Shown in pieces: positions 62,118-64,000 of a stretch of DNA of 64,000 nt. The notes below the pieces were generated by a model, which did no database searches, was not told the DNA's origin, and worked only from the letters and a program-made list of their open reading frames with translations. The stretch comes from CAVYXZ01 sp965223835 (lineage in GTDB: Bacteria > Chloroflexota > Anaerolineae > Aggregatilineales > Phototrophicaceae). The position numbers were made by a program, and so were the translations under genes. Location: assembly GCA_965223835.1 (NCBI GenBank), contig CBDCXQ010000001.1, positions 5,022,001 through 5,086,000 of the forward strand, read 5' to 3'. Position 1 is the stretch's first letter, and each line of letters begins with the position of its first letter.

Positions 62118-62240
62118 TCAATCTGTCTTTGGCATGTCACTGTCGCGTAACACTTCGAGATCAATCACAATCTCCACAGTGTTACCGTCAACGATCCTGC
62201 CCTTATCCATTGGTGAGCCAATTTCTGATGACCGCTTCAC
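62118..62240 (-). CDS. Possible small protein or gene remnant
   Basis: 40 codons from GTG 62240 (or 30 from ATG 62210) to TGA 62118 encode MKRSSEIGSPMDKGRIVDGN followed by TVEIVIDLEVLRDSDMPKTD. The composition is protein-like but there is no ribosome site. It may be the tail of a decayed gene between the acetyltransferase and phospholipase genes, or chance. Confidence 0.25.
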   Translation of the reverse strand: MKRSSEIGSPMDKGRIVDGNTVEIVIDLEVLRDSDMPKTD

Positions 62241-62286
62241 TGAGGCAAGTGTTCATTACGTGAGACCAGATTCTGGCATATGGAGT

Positions 62287-62820
62287 TCACCATTCATGTT
62301 CCAGCAGCCCAAAGATGAGCGTGTTCCACCACCGGCCTTTGAACCACCGGTTCTTGCGTAAATGGGCTTCCTGGGTCATGTTTAATTTTTGCAACACGCG
62401 AATGGATCCGATATTTTCCGGGCGACATTCCGCCCAGATCCGATGCACGGCCATTTCATGAAAGCCGTATGCGACCAGTGCTTGCGCCGCTTCGGTCATG
62501 TAGCCCTGACCCCAGAAATCTTGATGTAACGCGTAACCGAGTTCCACCTCATGGCGATTATCGTCGCCAAATTGCAGCCCACAATAGCCAATCACCCGCC
62601 CGTCGGCGGGCAAGGTTAATGCCAGATGGTAAAAATTGCGCGGGGTGGCCTGTTGATGCGCAACATGCCAATCGAGATCGCGGCGGCACTCGTCCGACGT
62701 ATATGGCCCATAAGCTACATATTGCACCACCGCGGGGTCGGACTCATAGCGGTACACATCGGCGAAATCGTCATTCACAAATTCACGGAGGTGCAGACGT
62801 GGCGTGTTGAGGGTAATCAT
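62287..62820 (-). CDS. GNAT acetyltransferase, RimJ/RimL-like
   Basis: 177-residue acetyltransferase: TPRLHLREFVNDDFADVYRY at the start, VIGYCGLQFGDDNRHEVELG in the middle and YALHQDFWGQGYMTEAAQAL as acetyl-CoA loop, then VHRIWAECRPENIGSIRVL. It is not close in sequence to the GNAT at 41898. Its ATG overlaps the stop of the upstream HAS-barrel-like gene (ATGA), so they are cotranslated. A terminator lies about 210 bases downstream. Confidence 0.9.
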   Translation of the reverse strand: MITLNTPRLHLREFVNDDFADVYRYESDPAVVQYVAYGPYTSDECRRDLDWHVAHQQATPRNFYHLALTLPADGRVIGYCGLQFGDDNRHEVELGYALHQDFWGQGYMTEAAQALVAYGFHEMAVHRIWAECRPENIGSIRVLQKLNMTQEAHLRKNRWFKGRWWNTLIFGLLEHEW

Positions 62821-63425
62821 GGTCGCAGCAAGGCCAGGACATGCGACAGCCGTTTTAGGTCGTTGGAGAGCAAGCGCGAGATGTGGCGACCACTGCGTAC
62901 CATAAAGTCATAGCGGGCATCATCCGGGAATTGCCAGGCCGCATAGCGCAGGGCTGCTGCCAGCAAATCATCGGATGGTACTTCCGGGGCGTTCATCACC
63001 AGCCGGAAATAATCGCTTTTGGCGTTGAAATCGACAACTTCTTGTGGCGTACAGGGCTTGACATCGGACAGACTCATCGGTGGGCGGGGCGGTAGACTGT
63101 GGATGACATAATTGTTGTCGCTATAACCAACGTTTAACACCCGCACCGTCACTGGAATCATGCGGTTATTGCGATGATCCAGCAGAATATTGACATCGAC
63201 GCCCTCCGCCATGACCATTTCCGTCACCAGTTGATCGCTTTCGATCTCGACGGCGAAGATAAGACCAAAGACCGTCAGGCCGGGGCTGTTGGCAACCGGG
63301 GCTTTGACCAGCGCGCCGAAGTCATGTTGCATATCAATGGAGGTGCTGTGGGTGCCACAATCGAACCCGGTTGTGCTGGCCCGCAAAATGCGTCCAACGA
63401 TTTTTGGTGGTACGGCATCTAGCAT
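62817..63425 (-). CDS. HAS-barrel-like protein next to NurA
   Basis: 202 residues. The N-terminal pattern KIVGRILRASTTGFDCGTHS, a hydrophobic core ALVKAPVANSPGLTVFGLIF and AVEIESDQL resemble the HAS barrel found at the N-terminus of HerA helicases. The second half is helical (DLLAAALRYAAWQFPDDAR, HISRLLSNDLKRLSHVLALL). No ATPase motifs, so it is not HerA itself. It sits between the NurA gene (upstream) and the acetyltransferase. TAGGAG precedes the ATG. A role in the HerA-NurA DNA-end resection machinery is inferred from context. Confidence 0.6.
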   Translation of the reverse strand: MLDAVPPKIVGRILRASTTGFDCGTHSTSIDMQHDFGALVKAPVANSPGLTVFGLIFAVEIESDQLVTEMVMAEGVDVNILLDHRNNRMIPVTVRVLNVGYSDNNYVIHSLPPRPPMSLSDVKPCTPQEVVDFNAKSDYFRLVMNAPEVPSDDLLAAALRYAAWQFPDDARYDFMVRSGRHISRLLSNDLKRLSHVLALLRP

Positions 63426-63434
63426 AGAAGGCTC

Positions 63435-64000
63435 CTACGATTTCATTTCAAAGCGTTGCTTGTCGCTGCGGGCCAATTCTTTGCCCCGTACTTTAGCGGA
63501 ATATTCAGGTCGGTCAATTTGCAAATCGGTCGTGTGGCGAATCTGCACCTTAATCAACTCATCGACTTTGAGCTTATCGCGGCCATTAACCACCGCCAGT
63601 TCATCGGCCCGCGTCAGGGCGTAGGGATAGGGGTTGCGCCCCTGCATCCGGCATTGTTCCAGCAACAGCGCGTGCAGGTCAGCCACCAGCTGCGGGTCAC
63701 GGGCCACCCAAACCGGTATATCAACCCGGACGACATGCGGCTGATAATCACTGCCTACATTGAGGTAAAAAAACGCAATTTCCAGACTCACGCCCTTTTG
63801 CCGGAATTCCAGATTGCGGGGCGAGTTCTGTACCATAATGGCAGACCGCTCACCGGGTTGCAGGATCATCTTAAAAAACTGCCAGTCGTGCAGTCCATCC
63901 AGATCACCGCCCTGTGCCAGTTGCATTTGCTTCTCTTTGACTTCAGCCTCATCTTCCAGGCTCAGCAGGTACAGCAATTGGATAAAGCGTTTGCTCAGGC
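63435..64000 (-). CDS. nurA: DNA double-strand-break repair nuclease NurA, C-terminal part
   Basis: The frame runs off the right edge, so only the C-terminal 188 codons are visible. They match the end of the NurA nuclease domain: ERSAIMVQNSPRNLEF, FFYLNVGSDYQPHVVRVDIP, LVADLHALLLEQCRMQGRNP and YPYALTRADELAVVNGRDKL. NurA works with the HerA helicase in 5'-end resection. The following HAS-barrel-like gene starts 9 bases after its stop; herA itself is expected outside the window. Confidence 0.8.
   Translation of the reverse strand, partial: LSKRFIQLLYLLSLEDEAEVKEKQMQLAQGGDLDGLHDWQFFKMILQPGERSAIMVQNSPRNLEFRQKGVSLEIAFFYLNVGSDYQPHVVRVDIPVWVARDPQLVADLHALLLEQCRMQGRNPYPYALTRADELAVVNGRDKLKVDELIKVQIRHTTDLQIDRPEYSAKVRGKELARSDKQRFEMKS

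Noticed and set aside
1..64000. CRISPR array, tRNA or rRNA genes
   Set aside because: No regularly spaced direct repeats of 24-40 bases were seen, and no T-loop or rRNA signature was noticed. A GGTTCGA string near 55877 has no cloverleaf around it.

Overview
The window (about 54% GC by eye, dense genes on both strands, no rRNA or tRNA found) looks like chromosome from an uncultured Chloroflexota bacterium, probably class Anaerolineae. This rests on gene content: large GT39-type membrane glycosyltransferases, many secreted SH3b/LysM/Ig-repeat proteins, DUF2330 and bactofilin-like envelope proteins, a STAND NTPase fused to a formylglycine-enzyme-like domain, and a NurA/HAS-barrel gene pair. No marker allows a firmer placement.

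Layout. 1-3330: a GT39-like gene cut in two by a complete 1,207-bp IS4-type insertion sequence that landed in the tip of a palindromic repeat lying in frame inside the gene. A second copy of that palindrome lies in frame in another GT39-like gene at 12513-14654. 3471-6553: a 7TM-PAS histidine kinase, two receiver-only response regulators and RidA. 6742-18475: a lectin-like protein, LutC, a HAD phosphatase, a giant secreted Ig/LysM protein, the second GT39 gene with a propeller-like secreted partner, AcpS, a UGT-type glycosyltransferase and small proteins. 18534-26656: transketolase, a DUF6391-like protein, a flavoprotein, HolA, an SH3 lipoprotein, GlsB/YeaQ, and an ECF sigma factor followed by a decayed SRPBCC gene. 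26821-30269: a four-gene tandem array of an unrecognised Cys-containing membrane-anchored family, then a double-SH3 secreted protein. 30380-33110: a DUF433/DUF5615 toxin-antitoxin pair, SRPBCC and ASCH proteins, and an ArsR-SRPBCC-VOC operon with a readable promoter and operator. 33174-36876: a methyltransferase, an unknown protein, and a class V aminotransferase plus SerA-like dehydrogenase pair. 37104-40106: a 1,000-residue DUF4062-STAND-TM-FGE conflict-type protein. 40172-53634: mixed metabolic, regulatory and secreted genes, including a frameshifted HIT gene and a tandem-HTH MerR-like regulator that seems to start at CTG. 53665-55846: a class I amidotransferase, then an AT-rich islet with a free-standing protein carrying two TIR-like domains. 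55900-64000: SH3 protein, fucose-isomerase-like enzyme, P1 peptidase, a second toxin-antitoxin pair in reversed order, a phospholipase C-type phosphoesterase, an acetyltransferase, and a HAS-barrel-like gene downstream of a NurA gene that runs off the window.

Functional themes: envelope and secreted proteins with repeat or SH3 modules; housekeeping enzymes in small transcription units; and scattered defence or conflict genes (STAND-FGE, tandem TIR, two DUF433/DUF5615 pairs). The most unusual items are the IS inserted at the tip of an in-frame palindrome, the tandem-TIR protein, the STAND-FGE fusion with its palindrome-bearing promoter, and the four-paralog array.
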